A stretch of DNA of 64,000 bases from Terriglobia bacterium (GCA_020073345.1 JAIQFI010000030.1:1-64000), one strand, 5' to 3'; positions 1 to 9,449 are shown, numbered from the stretch's first letter. Notes: a model not told the origin generated them from the letters alone. Made by a program: numbers and translations.

Positions 1-430
1 GCCGGCGCTCGCCACCCGAGAGCACGTAACCCTTGCTGTTACGGACCTGCTCCAGGCCAAGATCGGTGATCAGGCGGTTGGCCCGGTCGCGCCGATCGCG
101 CCGCGAGAGCGGAAGCGTTTCCAGAATTGCCATCAGATTGTCTTCCACCGAGAGCTTCCGGAACACGGAAGCCTCCTGGGGAAGGTAACTGATGCCGCTC
201 CGGGCGCGCTGATACATCGGCTGAGAAGTAATGTCCTGGTCACCCAGGAGCACCCGGCCGGAATCGGGAAGAATCAGCCCGACGATCACATAAAATGACG
301 TGGTCTTGCCAGCGCCGTTGGGGCCGAGCAGGCCTACGACTTCGCCCTGCTGGACCTTGATGGAAACGTTATCGACGACCTTGCGACCACGATACGCTTT
401 GGTGATTTCCGCTGTCTGAAGGGCTTTCAC
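1..430 (-). CDS. lptB: LPS export ABC transporter ATPase LptB (3' end outside window)
   Basis: Cytoplasmic ATPase that powers lipopolysaccharide extraction from the inner membrane with LptF/LptG/LptC. The visible 143 codons read from a GTG start at 430 and include a Walker A (GPNGAGKTT), the Q-loop region ([17 protein letters not shown]) typical of LptB, and end in the ABC signature (LSGGERR). The C-terminal part with Walker B lies beyond base 1. The start is 5 bp downstream of the LptC/OstA-like stop, so the two are probably co-transcribed and translationally coupled. LptB differs from other ABC ATPases by the SVFRKL stretch, so the assignment is firm. Confidence 0.93.
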   Translation of the reverse strand, partial: MKALQTAEITKAYRGRKVVDNVSIKVQQGEVVGLLGPNGAGKTTSFYVIVGLILPDSGRVLLGDQDITSQPMYQRARSGISYLPQEASVFRKLSVEDNLMAILETLPLSRRDRRDRANRLITDLGLEQVRNSKGYVLSGGERR

Positions 431-435
431 GACTT

Positions 436-2748
436 CTACTTTTTGCGGATGGTGCTCTTGGCTGGCTTGCTGGGCACGCCGTCAACCAGCAGCCTATCAT
501 TGTTGGCCCACCAGGTCAATTGCTCCCCCGAGGCATCGCCTTGCACGTTATCCACTAGTAGCGGCTGGCCTTTTTGCAGGATTACTTTCTGCTCGTCGGC
601 ATAGTATTCGGCATGCTCGGACGTCCCGATCCGGGTGCGTGCAGGCTTAACAGTGGCCACAATGCTGACAATCTTCACCGCGCCCTCGGCGAAGGCTTTA
701 TCGAGCGAAGAATCCGAGTCGGCCGGTTTCAAGAAGGCTTGCAGCTCCCGCGAATTCACCGTGAGTCCTGGCCGGGTGAGAACGGTACCGCCCTGATAGA
801 CTGCGACACGCGTTTCCTCGGTGTACACCAGGTCCGTGGCGCGAACCACGGTAAACACAGGCGCTGCCGGAGCTTTCGCTTTAGAACTCTTTTCCTGACC
901 TTTCGCCTCTCCGCTTTTGTCCTGGTTTTTGTCTGAGGACTTGTCCGCGAACTGGCTGACGACCTTGCCGTGCGCTTCCATGACGCGCCGGTCACGGTCG
1001 ATTTCGATCCGGTCCGCATCCACTCTGTTAGCTCCCTGCCAGACTCGCGCGTTGCCTTCATAGCGGATGTGCTTGTTGTCCCCAGTGGAGATCATCCGGT
1101 CGGCCACAGCCTGCATGACTTCGTCGTTAGAAAGCATGGCGGAGGATGCTCCCTTGCGGTCCGGCTGGCGCGTAGACGATACATGACCCTCCGCGGTGTA
1201 ATCGCCCGACTTCTGATTCAGCAGAATGCGATTCGCATTCACCGAACCGGTGGGATCCCAGGTGCGCGCCGAGCCATCCAGCGTCATCAGATCCTTGGAC
1301 TGATCGAGCGTAGCTTTGTCGCCGCGGGCGCGCCGGTCGCCCTCTTCGTATTGGAAGTTCGTGGTTTGTTCCAGGCGGACCATCTCGCCCGTGTTCGGAT
1401 CGAACGTGGCCAGGATGTCTTTGCTCTGCGTGTGCGTCAGGGTCGGCGTCGACCCCTGCCTTGTCCCAGGCGCCTTTGGCGGGCGCTCCGTAAGCGTGGT
1501 TGCGTTGATGGACCGAACCGATTGGATGCGGTTCTCTTTGCCGTAGGCCACCCAAATGCGATCTCCCTGCATGGACCGTTTCGGCTGGTCAGGATGGTTG
1601 GGAAGAATTTCGAACTTGCCGGGACCGTCTGTTTCCACGCGGTCGATTTCCTTGCCGCCGGGCTTCATCGCGAGTCGAACCACATCGCTGCGCAGAACGC
1701 GCGAATCTCCTGTCTGTGTCCCGGGGCGCGGGACGGGATTGGCCTCCACCACGCTTTTCCCGGTCGCGACAGCGGTTCTGAGCGTACTCTCTTTCCCGGA
1801 AGTCTCGAAATCCAGGTTCAGATGGTCCGAATTCACCGTGGTTCGCGCGGTGTCGGACGTCGAAATTAATTTCGCGTGATCATGACCCTCGATCGTGCGA
1901 ATCACCATGCCGTCGTCAAAGTTGATGTTGAGCTCGTCGGCGGCATACTCCACCTTGCGGCCTGGATCGTCGTGGACGCCGCGGGCCATCTGGATTTTGG
2001 CGGAACGAATGACGCCTCTATCCAGCTGTACATCGCTCCGGCCCCCGTCCATGTGCAGCGTATCGCGTATGAGTTTCGAGCTGGGGAACAGGACCACTTT
2101 CGAATCGCGTTCGGTATAGATGGCCTGGTCAGCTTCGGCGTGCATGGGCTTGGCGTCGGGAGTTTTGCCGCGCCATTCGAGGACAACCTTGTTGTGCAAC
2201 TGCAGCTCGCGAGTGCTGGGGTCGTATTCCGCGCCCACGGCCGAACCGTTGCCGCGATCGAAGCTAAATGCCACCGGGCGGTCCGTGGTCGCCTTGCCTG
2301 TGTCGCTCGCAAACCGCATTCCGGAGCCGTGGATGCGCAGCAAGCGGCCGGTGGGCGGCTGATCCGCTGGCACGCCCATGGTGATATCGACATCGCCGTC
2401 GGAATAAAGGATTTTTGCGGCGGTATCGAACTGAGCCTTCTCGGAGCGAATCAGGTCCGACTTTTCGCCGTTCTCGTGGAAGAGCTGCAGCTCGACTCCC
2501 TCGAGTTCCATCAGGGAGGGTTCTTTTTGTTCGCGAATGTTCCGGGCGCGAATTGTGAAATGCTTCTGGTCACCCTTGAATACCGTATGCTGCCAGTCAT
2601 TGGCGCGGCCATCGATTCCTGTTTCGAGCGGCTTGGGCTGAACGGGAGTCTCTTTTTCGAGCATGTCCCTGCGTTTGATGTAAGTGGCGCCAACCATGAA
2701 AACAATGGCAACAATGGCGGCGAGGAAAAGCCACCGGGTAGGGCGCAT
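436..2748 (-). CDS. Very long LptC / OstA(LptA)-like LPS transport protein
   Basis: Predicted periplasmic bridge protein for LPS transport, anchored by one N-terminal transmembrane helix (about residues 5-24, [15 protein letters not shown]). It is about 770 aa, against under 200 aa each for E. coli LptC and LptA. After the LptC-like start (residues 60-200, repeated short beta strands such as [11 protein letters not shown]) come many OstA-like beta-jellyroll repeats and a low-complexity Lys/Asp/Ser stretch near residue 625. It probably combines LptC anchoring with an extended LptA-type bridge. The start chosen is ATG at 2748, directly before the membrane helix; an upstream extension to 2778 is possible. 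No clear Shine-Dalgarno is seen. It sits directly upstream of lptB. Confidence 0.85.
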   Translation of the reverse strand: MRPTRWLFLAAIVAIVFMVGATYIKRRDMLEKETPVQPKPLETGIDGRANDWQHTVFKGDQKHFTIRARNIREQKEPSLMELEGVELQLFHENGEKSDLIRSEKAQFDTAAKILYSDGDVDITMGVPADQPPTGRLLRIHGSGMRFASDTGKATTDRPVAFSFDRGNGSAVGAEYDPSTRELQLHNKVVLEWRGKTPDAKPMHAEADQAIYTERDSKVVLFPSSKLIRDTLHMDGGRSDVQLDRGVIRSAKIQMARGVHDDPGRKVEYAADELNINFDDGMVIRTIEGHDHAKLISTSDTARTTVNSDHLNLDFETSGKESTLRTAVATGKSVVEANPVPRPGTQTGDSRVLRSDVVRLAMKPGGKEIDRVETDGPGKFEILPNHPDQPKRSMQGDRIWVAYGKENRIQSVRSINATTLTERPPKAPGTRQGSTPTLTHTQSKDILATFDPNTGEMVRLEQTTNFQYEEGDRRARGDKATLDQSKDLMTLDGSARTWDPTGSVNANRILLNQKSGDYTAEGHVSSTRQPDRKGASSAMLSNDEVMQAVADRMISTGDNKHIRYEGNARVWQGANRVDADRIEIDRDRRVMEAHGKVVSQFADKSSDKNQDKSGEAKGQEKSSKAKAPAAPVFTVVRATDLVYTEETRVAVYQGGTVLTRPGLTVNSRELQAFLKPADSDSSLDKAFAEGAVKIVSIVATVKPARTRIGTSEHAEYYADEQKVILQKGQPLLVDNVQGDASGEQLTWWANNDRLLVDGVPSKPAKSTIRKK

Positions 2749-2803
2749 ACAGGTATATCCATGGTAGCGCGCACACAAGAGCCGCGCGCTCGAAAATCGG
2801 GGG

Positions 2804-3931
2804 TTACAGCGCGGCCACCAGTTTCGCCAGCAGGGCCGTCCGGTCTGCGATCCGGTTGATCAAGATGCTTTCGTGAGGCGCGTGCGCGCCTTCACCCACC
2901 GCGCCCAAACCATCGAGGGTCGGCACACCCAGCGCAGCCGTGAAATTGCCGTCCGATCCGCCGCCGCTCGAGGATTCTTCGAGAACCACGCCTAGCTCCG
3001 CCCCCAGCGCACGGGCCGTCTGGAACAATCGCCGGGCGCCGGCCGAGCGTTCCATGGGAGGCCGGTTCAAGCCTCCAATCACTTCAAGTTTGCAGCGTTT
3101 GTCGAATGGCTTCAGCGAGGCAAAGCAGCGCTCCAGGTATCGAGCATCCACGGCGCGCGGCGCACGAATATCGATATCCACGCGACACTCGGCGGGTACG
3201 ACGTTGCTGCGTGTGCCGCCCTGGATCACGCCCGGGCTGACGGTGATTCCGCGATTCAGTCGCGTGAAGCCGGCGATGCGCTCGAGCTGCCGGGCCATCT
3301 CGAGCACGGCGTTCGCACCTTTTTCGAAATCGAGACCCGCGTGCGCGGCACGCCCCCAAACGGTGATGTGGTAGTCGCCGACTCCCTTGCGGGCGGTCTT
3401 CAGTCTTCCGTCGAGCCCCGTGCCAGGTTCAAGGACCAAGACCGCGGCGCTTTGTCTTGCTGCGTCCTCTGTAAGCAGTCGGGATGACGGGCTGCCCACC
3501 TCCTCGTCGGAATTCACTTGCAGGACGACCTTCCTTCGCACCGGCACATCGAGCTCACGCAAAATACGTATCGCGAAGATGAAGAACACCAGACCGGCCT
3601 TCATGTCGAGCACGCCGGGTCCCCACAAACGCCCGCGGGCTTGGCTAAACGGCATGGTCCTGAGCGTTCCGAGCGGCCAAACAGTATCGGAATGTCCAAG
3701 GGCAAGAATCTGGCCTTGTTTCTTCGAGCCCGGTAGCCCGAACTCGCATCGCATGTGCCCGCGTGGATAAAGCCGGACCCGAGCAATGTCGTTCACCATC
3801 CCGCTGAACACTTTTACAAATTCATTGATGCCAGGTGGATGGTCGTTGGGGGATTCGCATTCCACCAGCTCCTGAATGCACGAAATCATGTCTTTTTGTT
3901 TTGCGCGCGCTGCGCGAAGGAACGAATCCAC
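2804..3931 (-). CDS. M20 family metallopeptidase (glutamate carboxypeptidase-like)
   Basis: Zinc-dependent amidohydrolase/carboxypeptidase resembling CPG2. Metal and catalytic motifs are visible in order: GHSDTVWP, GPGVLDMKAG, SDEEVGS, and a late GAHAPHE. A dimerisation (lid) domain with the GRAAHAG and TRSNVVPAE signatures lies between them. The substrate cannot be told from sequence. The reading frame stays open to 4198, but that part overlaps fabZ antisense and is not like M20 proteins; GTG at 3931 or ATG at 3889 is the likely start. It is divergent from fabZ with only 24 bp between start codons, and lies 55 bp upstream of the LptC-like gene. Confidence 0.88.
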   Translation of the reverse strand: MDSFLRAARAKQKDMISCIQELVECESPNDHPPGINEFVKVFSGMVNDIARVRLYPRGHMRCEFGLPGSKKQGQILALGHSDTVWPLGTLRTMPFSQARGRLWGPGVLDMKAGLVFFIFAIRILRELDVPVRRKVVLQVNSDEEVGSPSSRLLTEDAARQSAAVLVLEPGTGLDGRLKTARKGVGDYHITVWGRAAHAGLDFEKGANAVLEMARQLERIAGFTRLNRGITVSPGVIQGGTRSNVVPAECRVDIDIRAPRAVDARYLERCFASLKPFDKRCKLEVIGGLNRPPMERSAGARRLFQTARALGAELGVVLEESSSGGGSDGNFTAALGVPTLDGLGAVGEGAHAPHESILINRIADRTALLAKLVAAL

Positions 3932-3934
3932 GCT

Positions 3935-3943
3935 TGCTATAAT
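3935..3943 (+). promoter_or_regulatory. Extended -10 promoter of fabZ-lpxA-lpxI
   Basis: A perfect extended -10 element, TGC followed by TATAAT (3938-3943), lies 12 bp before the fabZ ATG. No -35 box is seen at the usual spacing, as is common for extended -10 promoters. Transcription would begin about 6 nt before the ATG, leaving almost no leader. The divergent M20 start overlaps this region. Confidence 0.5.
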
Positions 3944-3955
3944 AGCGGGACCCAC

Positions 3956-4393
3956 ATGCCAGCTCTGGACATCCAGGCCATCCGCGACATTCTTCCTCAC
4001 CGCTTTCCGATGCTGTTGGTGGACCGCATCGAGGAGCTGGAAGCAGACCGCGTGGTGGGCATCAAGAACGTCACCGCCAACGAGCCGTTTTTCATGGGGC
4101 ATTTTCCCGATTTTCCGGTGATGCCGGGCGTCCTGATCGTGGAAGCCATGGCGCAGGTGGCCGGTGTGCTGGTGCTGAGCAGCATTCCCGATCGCCATAA
4201 GAAGCTGGTGTTGCTGGCGTCCGTGGAACAGGCCAAATTCCGCAAACCCGTGCGCCCCGGCGACCAGCTTCGTATCGAGATGAAGGTCAGCAAGCGCAAA
4301 GAGACCGTCGCCAAGATGTACGGCACCGCCACGGTGAACGGGGCGGTGGTGGCCGAAGCCGAAATGCTGTGCAAGCTGGCCGACCGGCCGTAG
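3956..4393 (+). CDS. fabZ: 3-hydroxyacyl-ACP dehydratase FabZ
   Basis: Dehydrates (3R)-hydroxyacyl-ACP in fatty acid elongation; its substrate pool is shared with lipid A acylation. The 145-residue hot-dog protein has the family motifs LPHRFPMLLVDR (about residues 13-24) and GHFPDFPVMPG, with catalytic His49 and Glu63 (VEAMAQ). ATG at 3956 is chosen because the longer open frame from 3755 lies antisense to the M20 peptidase. It is followed 10 bp later by lpxA and then lpxI, the classic grouping of fabZ with lipid A genes. Confidence 0.96.
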   Translation: MPALDIQAIRDILPHRFPMLLVDRIEELEADRVVGIKNVTANEPFFMGHFPDFPVMPGVLIVEAMAQVAGVLVLSSIPDRHKKLVLLASVEQAKFRKPVRPGDQLRIEMKVSKRKETVAKMYGTATVNGAVVAEAEMLCKLADRP

Positions 4394-4403
4394 GTGTAAG
4401 CGG

Positions 4404-5180
4404 ATGGCAATTCATCCGACGGCAATCGTCGATTCAGGCGCGCGCATAGATCCCTCCGCTGAGATTGGCCCCTATTCGGTGATCGGCGCGGACGTCCACA
4501 TCGGCCCGCGCACGGTGCTCAAGGGCCACGTTTTCATCGAGGGTCCGATCGAGGTCGGTGAAGACAATCTCTTCTTTCCCTATTCGACCGTGGGCGTGGC
4601 GCCGCAGGACCTGAAATACAAAGGCGAGCGCTCTTCGACACGGATCGGGCACCGCAATAAGATTCGCGAATTCGTCACCATTCACCGCGGCACCGAAGGC
4701 GGCGGCATGTTGACTTCGGTCGGCGATGACAACTTATTGATGGCGTACGTCCACGTGGCGCACGATGTGCGCCTCGGCCATCATTGCGTGCTATCGAATG
4801 CGGCGACGCTCGGCGGCCACGTCAGTGTCGGCGACTGGGCTTGGATCGGCGCTTCGAGCGGAGTGCATCAGTTCTGCCGGGTGGGAAGGCACGCGATCAT
4901 CGGCGGCTACAGCGTGATCACTCAGGACGTGCTGCCGTTCTCTAACACCGTGACAGAGCGGGAAGCCAAAGTGTTCGGAGCGAACAAAGTCGGCCTCGAA
5001 CGCCGTGGGTTCAACGCTGAGACGGTCGACGCATTGCATAAGGCGTTCCGGCTTCTGACGCGTTCCGGACTCAACACCACGCAGGCGGTGGAATGCATCC
5101 GCCAGGAGATTCCTGGCTCGGCCGAAGTAGACGAGCTGCTGGAGTTCATCGCAACGTCGCAGCGCGGATTCATAAAGTAG
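4404..5180 (+). CDS. lpxA: UDP-GlcNAc O-acyltransferase LpxA (first copy)
   Basis: Catalyses the first step of lipid A synthesis, transfer of a hydroxyacyl chain from ACP to UDP-GlcNAc in the cytoplasm. The 258-aa protein shows left-handed beta-helix hexapeptide repeats (for example IGPYSVIGADVHIG) and the active-site stretch VHVAHD, in which His120 aligns with E. coli His125. The GGHV histidine and GVHQF are also present, so all expected catalytic-pocket histidines are kept. It has the usual helical C-terminal domain. The gene lies between fabZ and lpxI. A diverged second copy is encoded at 21200-21988. Confidence 0.95.
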   Translation: MAIHPTAIVDSGARIDPSAEIGPYSVIGADVHIGPRTVLKGHVFIEGPIEVGEDNLFFPYSTVGVAPQDLKYKGERSSTRIGHRNKIREFVTIHRGTEGGGMLTSVGDDNLLMAYVHVAHDVRLGHHCVLSNAATLGGHVSVGDWAWIGASSGVHQFCRVGRHAIIGGYSVITQDVLPFSNTVTEREAKVFGANKVGLERRGFNAETVDALHKAFRLLTRSGLNTTQAVECIRQEIPGSAEVDELLEFIATSQRGFIK

Positions 5181-5184
5181 CTTT

Positions 5185-5985
5185 ATGCCCCTCGGAATGA
5201 TCGCCGGCAACGGACGCTTTCCGGTGCTCGCGCTGGAAGCTGCCCGCAAGGCGGGCATGGAAGTGGTGGCCATCGCGATCAAGGAAGAAGCTTCACCCGA
5301 AATCGAATCGCTCGCGGCCCGGTGCCACTGGATCTCGCTGGGCGCGTTGAGCAAGCTGATCGAGATCTGCAAGAAGGAAGGCATCCGCCAGGTGATGATG
5401 TGTGGGCAGGTGAAGCACGTCAAGATTTTTTCGTCCATCGTGCCGGACTGGCGCTTGGTAAAACTGCTGACGTCGCTGGAGGCGAAAAACACCGACGCAT
5501 TGATCGGCGGCGTAGCCAAGATTCTGGCGGACGAAGGGATCACACTCACCGACTCAACACTGCTGCTGAAGGATCTTCTCGCCCCCGAAGGAGTCCTGAC
5601 AGGCCGCAAGCCGTCGTCCGATGAGGAGCGCGATATCACTTATGGCCGTCGCATCGCTGCCGCGCTTTCCGACCACGATATCGGGCAAAGCGTCGCGATC
5701 GCCGAGCGGGCTTGCGTGGCCGTCGAAGCCATGGAAGGCACCGATGCGATGCTTCGCCGTGCAGCCTCGCTAGCGGACGGCAAGCCGCTGCGGTTGGTGA
5801 AAGGGTCGCGGCGCCGCCAGCATCTGCTGTTTGATGTGCCCGTAGTAGGGCCTCAAACTATCGATGTGATGACAGAGACCGGAACCACCGCGCTGGCCAT
5901 TGATGCTGGGAAAACGCTGCTGCTCGACCGCCATGAGCTGCTTGCGCGCGCGAACGCGGCCGGGATCACCATCGTCGCCGAGTAA
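5185..5985 (+). CDS. lpxI: UDP-2,3-diacylglucosamine pyrophosphatase LpxI
   Basis: Hydrolyses UDP-2,3-diacylglucosamine to lipid X, replacing LpxH in bacteria that use the LpxI (former DUF1009) family. The 266-aa protein begins with the typical GMIAGNGRFP, contains the MMCGQVKHVKIF segment at about residues 72-83, and ends with the family pattern TTALAIDAGKTLLLDR. It starts 4 bp after the lpxA stop, so it belongs to the fabZ-lpxA-lpxI operon. Confidence 0.93.
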   Translation: MPLGMIAGNGRFPVLALEAARKAGMEVVAIAIKEEASPEIESLAARCHWISLGALSKLIEICKKEGIRQVMMCGQVKHVKIFSSIVPDWRLVKLLTSLEAKNTDALIGGVAKILADEGITLTDSTLLLKDLLAPEGVLTGRKPSSDEERDITYGRRIAAALSDHDIGQSVAIAERACVAVEAMEGTDAMLRRAASLADGKPLRLVKGSRRRQHLLFDVPVVGPQTIDVMTETGTTALAIDAGKTLLLDRHELLARANAAGITIVAE

Positions 5986-6001
5986 ATTACGGATATTACC
6001 C

Positions 6002-6027
6002 TACGACGCCCTAAGGGGTTCGTCGTA
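6002..6027. terminator. Intergenic hairpin downstream of lpxI
   Basis: TACGACG (6002-6008) is the exact reverse complement of CGTCGTA (6021-6027), with CCC/GGG able to extend the stem inside. It lies 16 bp after the lpxI stop and before the next Shine-Dalgarno. No T-run follows, so a factor-dependent terminator or mRNA-stabilising hairpin is as likely as an intrinsic terminator. Confidence 0.4.
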
Positions 6028-6082
6028 AGTCAGTACAGTCGCTATCCGACCTGGTCGATCTTTAATGAGACAAGGAGGCCGT

Positions 6083-6910
6083 ATGGGTACTTTCTCCCGT
6101 TCCTGGGACATGATTGGCGAAAGCTTCGCGGTCCTTCGCAAGGACAAAAAGCTGGTTCTTTTCCCGATCTTGAGCGGCCTCTCCACGCTGGCGATTGCGG
6201 CCATGTACTTCCTTCCGCTGTTCCACATGGGCGTGCTCGAGCAGTACAAGGCGTATCGCACGGTTGATTCCACGGTCTACGCATGGCTCTTCCTGTGGTA
6301 CTGCACCAACTATTTCGTGATGATCTTCTTCAACTGCGCTCTGGCTGCCTGCGCGCAAATCCGCTTTGGCGGCGGCGAACCGACGCTGGGCGCTGGTTTG
6401 GCCCAGGCAGGCTGGAAAATTCCCAGCATTCTGATGTGGGCGGTGGTGGCAAGCACGGTCGGCATCATCCTTCATGCCATTGAGGAGCGCTCGTCCTGGC
6501 TCGGCAAGATCGTCAGCGCCGTAATTGGCATCGCATGGGCCATGGCAACCTACCTGATAGTTCCAGTGTTGATCTTCGAAGACGACGGCGTGTTCGGATC
6601 CATTCAGCGCTCCAGCGCGCTGCTGCGGGAGACCTGGGGAGAACAGATCGTGAGCGGCTTCGGGTTTGGCCTGCCCTCGCTGCTGCTGGCGATTCCCGGA
6701 ATCTTGCTCGGACTGGTGGGATATAGAATGCACCCGCTCGGATTCCTGATCGCAGTGCCCTACTTCCTCTTGCTGAGCGCGGTGATGAGCGCCGTGCGCG
6801 GCATTTTCACGGTTGCTCTGTATCGCTACGCCACTGCGGGAGAAGCGCCCAGGGGATTCTCCACTGGGAATTTCAAGGACGCGTTTGTAAACAAGTCGAA
6901 TCGGTACTAA
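6083..6910 (+). CDS. Multi-pass membrane protein, DUF6159-like
   Basis: A 275-aa polytopic inner-membrane protein with about six hydrophobic segments. A short N-terminal cytoplasmic stretch (FSRSWDMIGESFAVLRKDK) matches what I recall of the DUF6159 family, whose function is unknown. The start is set at ATG 6083 by a perfect AAGGAGG at 6072-6078. The stop codon overlaps the stop of the convergent ABC ATPase gene by 4 bp. No enzymatic motif is visible. Confidence 0.75.
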   Translation: MGTFSRSWDMIGESFAVLRKDKKLVLFPILSGLSTLAIAAMYFLPLFHMGVLEQYKAYRTVDSTVYAWLFLWYCTNYFVMIFFNCALAACAQIRFGGGEPTLGAGLAQAGWKIPSILMWAVVASTVGIILHAIEERSSWLGKIVSAVIGIAWAMATYLIVPVLIFEDDGVFGSIQRSSALLRETWGEQIVSGFGFGLPSLLLAIPGILLGLVGYRMHPLGFLIAVPYFLLLSAVMSAVRGIFTVALYRYATAGEAPRGFSTGNFKDAFVNKSNRY

Positions 6911-7587
6911 GTCTTCCCGGTAGCGTTTTTCTCGATCCAGCCGTCGGCGATCTGGATCACCCGTTTCCCATAGGAAGCATTCGACTCCGAATGCGTCACC
7001 TGAATGATCGTGGTGCCGGATTCGTTTAGCTTCCTGAACACCTCCATAATCTCCTTGGCCTGACTAGAGTGGAGATTGCCCGTAGGCTCGTCGGCCAGAA
7101 TCACTTTGGGATTCGCGATGATCGCGCGCGCGACACCCACCAGCTGCTGCTGGCCGCCGGATAACTGGTTCGGGAACAGATCCTTCTTGCCGACCATCTG
7201 AAACCGGTCCAGCACATCGCACACCGCCGCGTCGCGCTCGGATTTACGGACGTTCCGGTAGGAAAGCGGGATTTCCAGATTCTCGTACACGGTCAGCGAA
7301 TCCAGCAGGTGATAGCTCTGGAACACGAACCCAAAGTATTTCTTGTACACCTCATCGCGATCTTTCTTCTTCATCGCGTGGATCGGGTAATCCAGAAAGT
7401 GGTACTCGCCGGTCCAACTGCTGTCGTGCATTCCGATCAGGTGCAGCAGCGTGGATTTGCCCGCGCCGGAGGGGCCCATGATGGAGACAAAGTCGCCCTC
7501 CTGAATGTCTACATCGATGCGACGCAGGACGAACGTCTTCGTTGGGCCGTGTTGAAAGAACTTCTCTACGTTACGGAGCCGGATCAT
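6907..7587 (-). CDS. ABC transporter ATPase, MacB/LolD/FtsE class, without an adjacent permease
   Basis: A 226-aa nucleotide-binding subunit of the MacB/LolD type. It has Walker [11 protein letters not shown]-loop FVFQSYHLL, signature [14 protein letters not shown], Walker [12 protein letters not shown] and the H-loop VTHSE. Proteins of this class pair with FtsX-fold permeases in efflux, lipoprotein release or division, but no permease is next to it; the nearest FtsX-like permease is the LolC-like gene at 40282. It begins 9 bp after the gatB stop and is probably co-transcribed with gatB, an unusual partner. Its substrate is unknown. Confidence 0.88.
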   Translation of the reverse strand: MIRLRNVEKFFQHGPTKTFVLRRIDVDIQEGDFVSIMGPSGAGKSTLLHLIGMHDSSWTGEYHFLDYPIHAMKKKDRDEVYKKYFGFVFQSYHLLDSLTVYENLEIPLSYRNVRKSERDAAVCDVLDRFQMVGKKDLFPNQLSGGQQQLVGVARAIIANPKVILADEPTGNLHSSQAKEIMEVFRKLNESGTTIIQVTHSESNASYGKRVIQIADGWIEKNATGKT

Positions 7588-7596
7588 CTCGATTCG

Positions 7597-9060
7597 CTAA
7601 AGCTTTTCCTTGAGTAGCTTCGTCACCGCCGCCGGATCGGCCTGGCCGCGGCTGGCTTTCATCACCTGACCCAGGAAGAAATTCATCACCGCGGTTTTGC
7701 CGCTTCGGTACTGTTCAAGCTGCTTGGGATTCGCGGCAATAACTTCGTCGATGATCTTGCCAAGCGCGCCTTCATCACTGATCTGGGTGAGATTTTCCTC
7801 CGCCATGATCGCTTCCGGTGTCTTCCCCGATGCGAACATTTTCGGAAAAACTTCTTTGGCCAGCTTGCCGCTGATCTTTCCCTGTGCAATCAACGCCACC
7901 AGACGCCCCAGGTTTGCCGCCCTTACCGGCGACTCCTCGATTTCCTTGCCGTCGGCCTTGAGCAGACCGGCCAGATCGCCCATCACCCAGTTCGCCGCCG
8001 CCCGCGGATCGCCGGACGCCGCGGCGACTTTCTCGAAGTAGTCGCTCATGGCGCGCGTGGCCGTCAATACCTGCGCATCGTACTCGCGCAGCCCGAACGA
8101 TTCGATAAAACGCGCGCGCCGGGCCGCGGGAAGCTCCGGCATCTTGGCGCGGATATCGCTCAGCCAGGTCTCACTTATTCGCAGAGGAACCAGATCGGGC
8201 TCGGGGAAATAGCGATAGTCGTGGGCGTGTTCCTTGCTGCGCATGCCGACGGTCTCGCCCGTCTCGACGTTGAAAAGGCGTGTTTCCTGCAGCACTCGTC
8301 CGCCGCTTTCAAGGATCCCAACCTGCCGCTCGATCTCCTGATCCACAGCCAATTTCAGGAATCGGAACGAGTTCAGATTCTTGACCTCGGCCTTGGTGCC
8401 GAACTTTTCCGCGCCCTTCAGGCGGACGCTGACGTTGGCGTCGCAGCGGAGGTGGCCCTTTTCCATGTCGCAACTGGATACTTCCACGTACTGTAATACT
8501 TGCTTAATCGCCGTTAGATACGCATGAGCCTCATCGGCGCTGCGAATATCCGGATCGCTCACGATCTCGATCAAGGGCGTCCCGGAGCGATTCAGATCCA
8601 CATAGGTATAGCGATCCGAATCCTTGAAGCCCTCGTGGATGCTCTTGCCGGCGTCGTCTTCCATATGGACGCGCGTGATCCCGATCCGCTTTTGAACCCC
8701 GCCGACTTCGATGTCCACATAGCCGTGCTCGGCCAGCGGTTGATCGTACTGGGAGATCTGGTAACCCTTAGGCAAATCCGGATAGAAGTAGTTCTTGCGG
8801 GCGAAGATGGAGCGGGAATTGACCCGGCAATTCAACGCCAGCGCAGCCTCGATCGCCAGTTCCACTGCCTGGCGGCTCAGTACCGGCAGAGCGCCCGGCA
8901 AACCCAGGCAAACCGGGCAGACGTTGGTATTGGGCGGGGCGCCGAAACTGGTCGGGCAGCCGCAGAAGATCTTGGTGCGGGTGGCGAGCTGGACGTGCAC
9001 CTCCAGGCCGATCACCGGCTCATAGCGGGCGATCGCCTCGGAAGACACGGCGGTTGTCAT
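7597..9060 (-). CDS. gatB: Aspartyl/glutamyl-tRNA amidotransferase subunit B
   Basis: Part of GatCAB, which converts Glu-tRNA(Gln) and/or Asp-tRNA(Asn) to the amidated forms. Conserved features include the N-terminal YEPVIGLEVHVQL, a zinc-type Cys set (CGCPTSFGAPPNTNVCPVC) and the central PKGYQISQYDQPL; the C-terminal YqeY-like helical tail is also present. ATG 9060 is preferred; in-frame ATGs at 9072 and 9081 overlap a TATAAT on the minus strand (9080-9085) that could be the promoter -10. gatA and gatC are not in the window. Confidence 0.95.
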   Translation of the reverse strand: MTTAVSSEAIARYEPVIGLEVHVQLATRTKIFCGCPTSFGAPPNTNVCPVCLGLPGALPVLSRQAVELAIEAALALNCRVNSRSIFARKNYFYPDLPKGYQISQYDQPLAEHGYVDIEVGGVQKRIGITRVHMEDDAGKSIHEGFKDSDRYTYVDLNRSGTPLIEIVSDPDIRSADEAHAYLTAIKQVLQYVEVSSCDMEKGHLRCDANVSVRLKGAEKFGTKAEVKNLNSFRFLKLAVDQEIERQVGILESGGRVLQETRLFNVETGETVGMRSKEHAHDYRYFPEPDLVPLRISETWLSDIRAKMPELPAARRARFIESFGLREYDAQVLTATRAMSDYFEKVAAASGDPRAAANWVMGDLAGLLKADGKEIEESPVRAANLGRLVALIAQGKISGKLAKEVFPKMFASGKTPEAIMAEENLTQISDEGALGKIIDEVIAANPKQLEQYRSGKTAVMNFFLGQVMKASRGQADPAAVTKLLKEKL

Positions 9061-9219
9061 GCTCGACGCCATGAGACTCATTATAGCGGCCGGGTGAATC
9101 GAGTCCTTCGCAGCAGTAGTACTTGCCAATGCCCCGATCTAAACGCCTGAATTTTCCACTTTAATCCCCGGAGGGGACTATTGTGTTAGCCCCTATCCAC
9201 CGATTACCTGCGGGAGGGC

Positions 9220-9429
9220 ATGTTGAAGCCAAAACACCATTCGTTAGTGGGGGTTGCCAGCAGTGCCTTGCTCGGGATTGTACTGTTGCTGTCCTCCCCG
9301 TCCCGCTTATTCGGGTACGCCGACCCAGGCACCGGTGCGTTCCTCTATCAGGCGGCGTATGCCGCATTCATCGGCGGCGCATTCTATTTCCGAAAATTTC
9401 TGAACCGCATCTTTCGCAAGCGCCAGTAG
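9220..9429 (+). CDS. Small membrane protein with YADPGTG motif
   Basis: A 69-aa protein with an N-terminal hydrophobic segment (about residues 11-25), the motif GYADPGTGAFLYQ and a second hydrophobic segment followed by a basic tail (FRKFLNRIFRKRQ). I recall small proteins with a YADPG(S/T)G motif beside AlkP/sulfatase-like genes, and here it precedes a methyltransferase and a membrane sulfatase-like protein by 20 bp. Its function is unknown; an accessory subunit of the downstream enzymes is an inference. A longer overlapping frame from 9183 is a different frame and is rejected. Confidence 0.72.
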   Translation: MLKPKHHSLVGVASSALLGIVLLLSSPSRLFGYADPGTGAFLYQAAYAAFIGGAFYFRKFLNRIFRKRQ

Positions 9430-9449
9430 CGGAATTTGGACTTGGCCCC

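Noticed and set aside
3932-4198. Upstream extension of the M20 peptidase frame
   Set aside because: It is antisense to the well-conserved fabZ coding sequence and does not resemble M20 proteins.
9183-9449. Upstream extension of the methyltransferase frame
   Set aside because: It overlaps the small membrane protein gene in another frame, and the first 89 residues have no methyltransferase likeness; the start at 9450 fits better.
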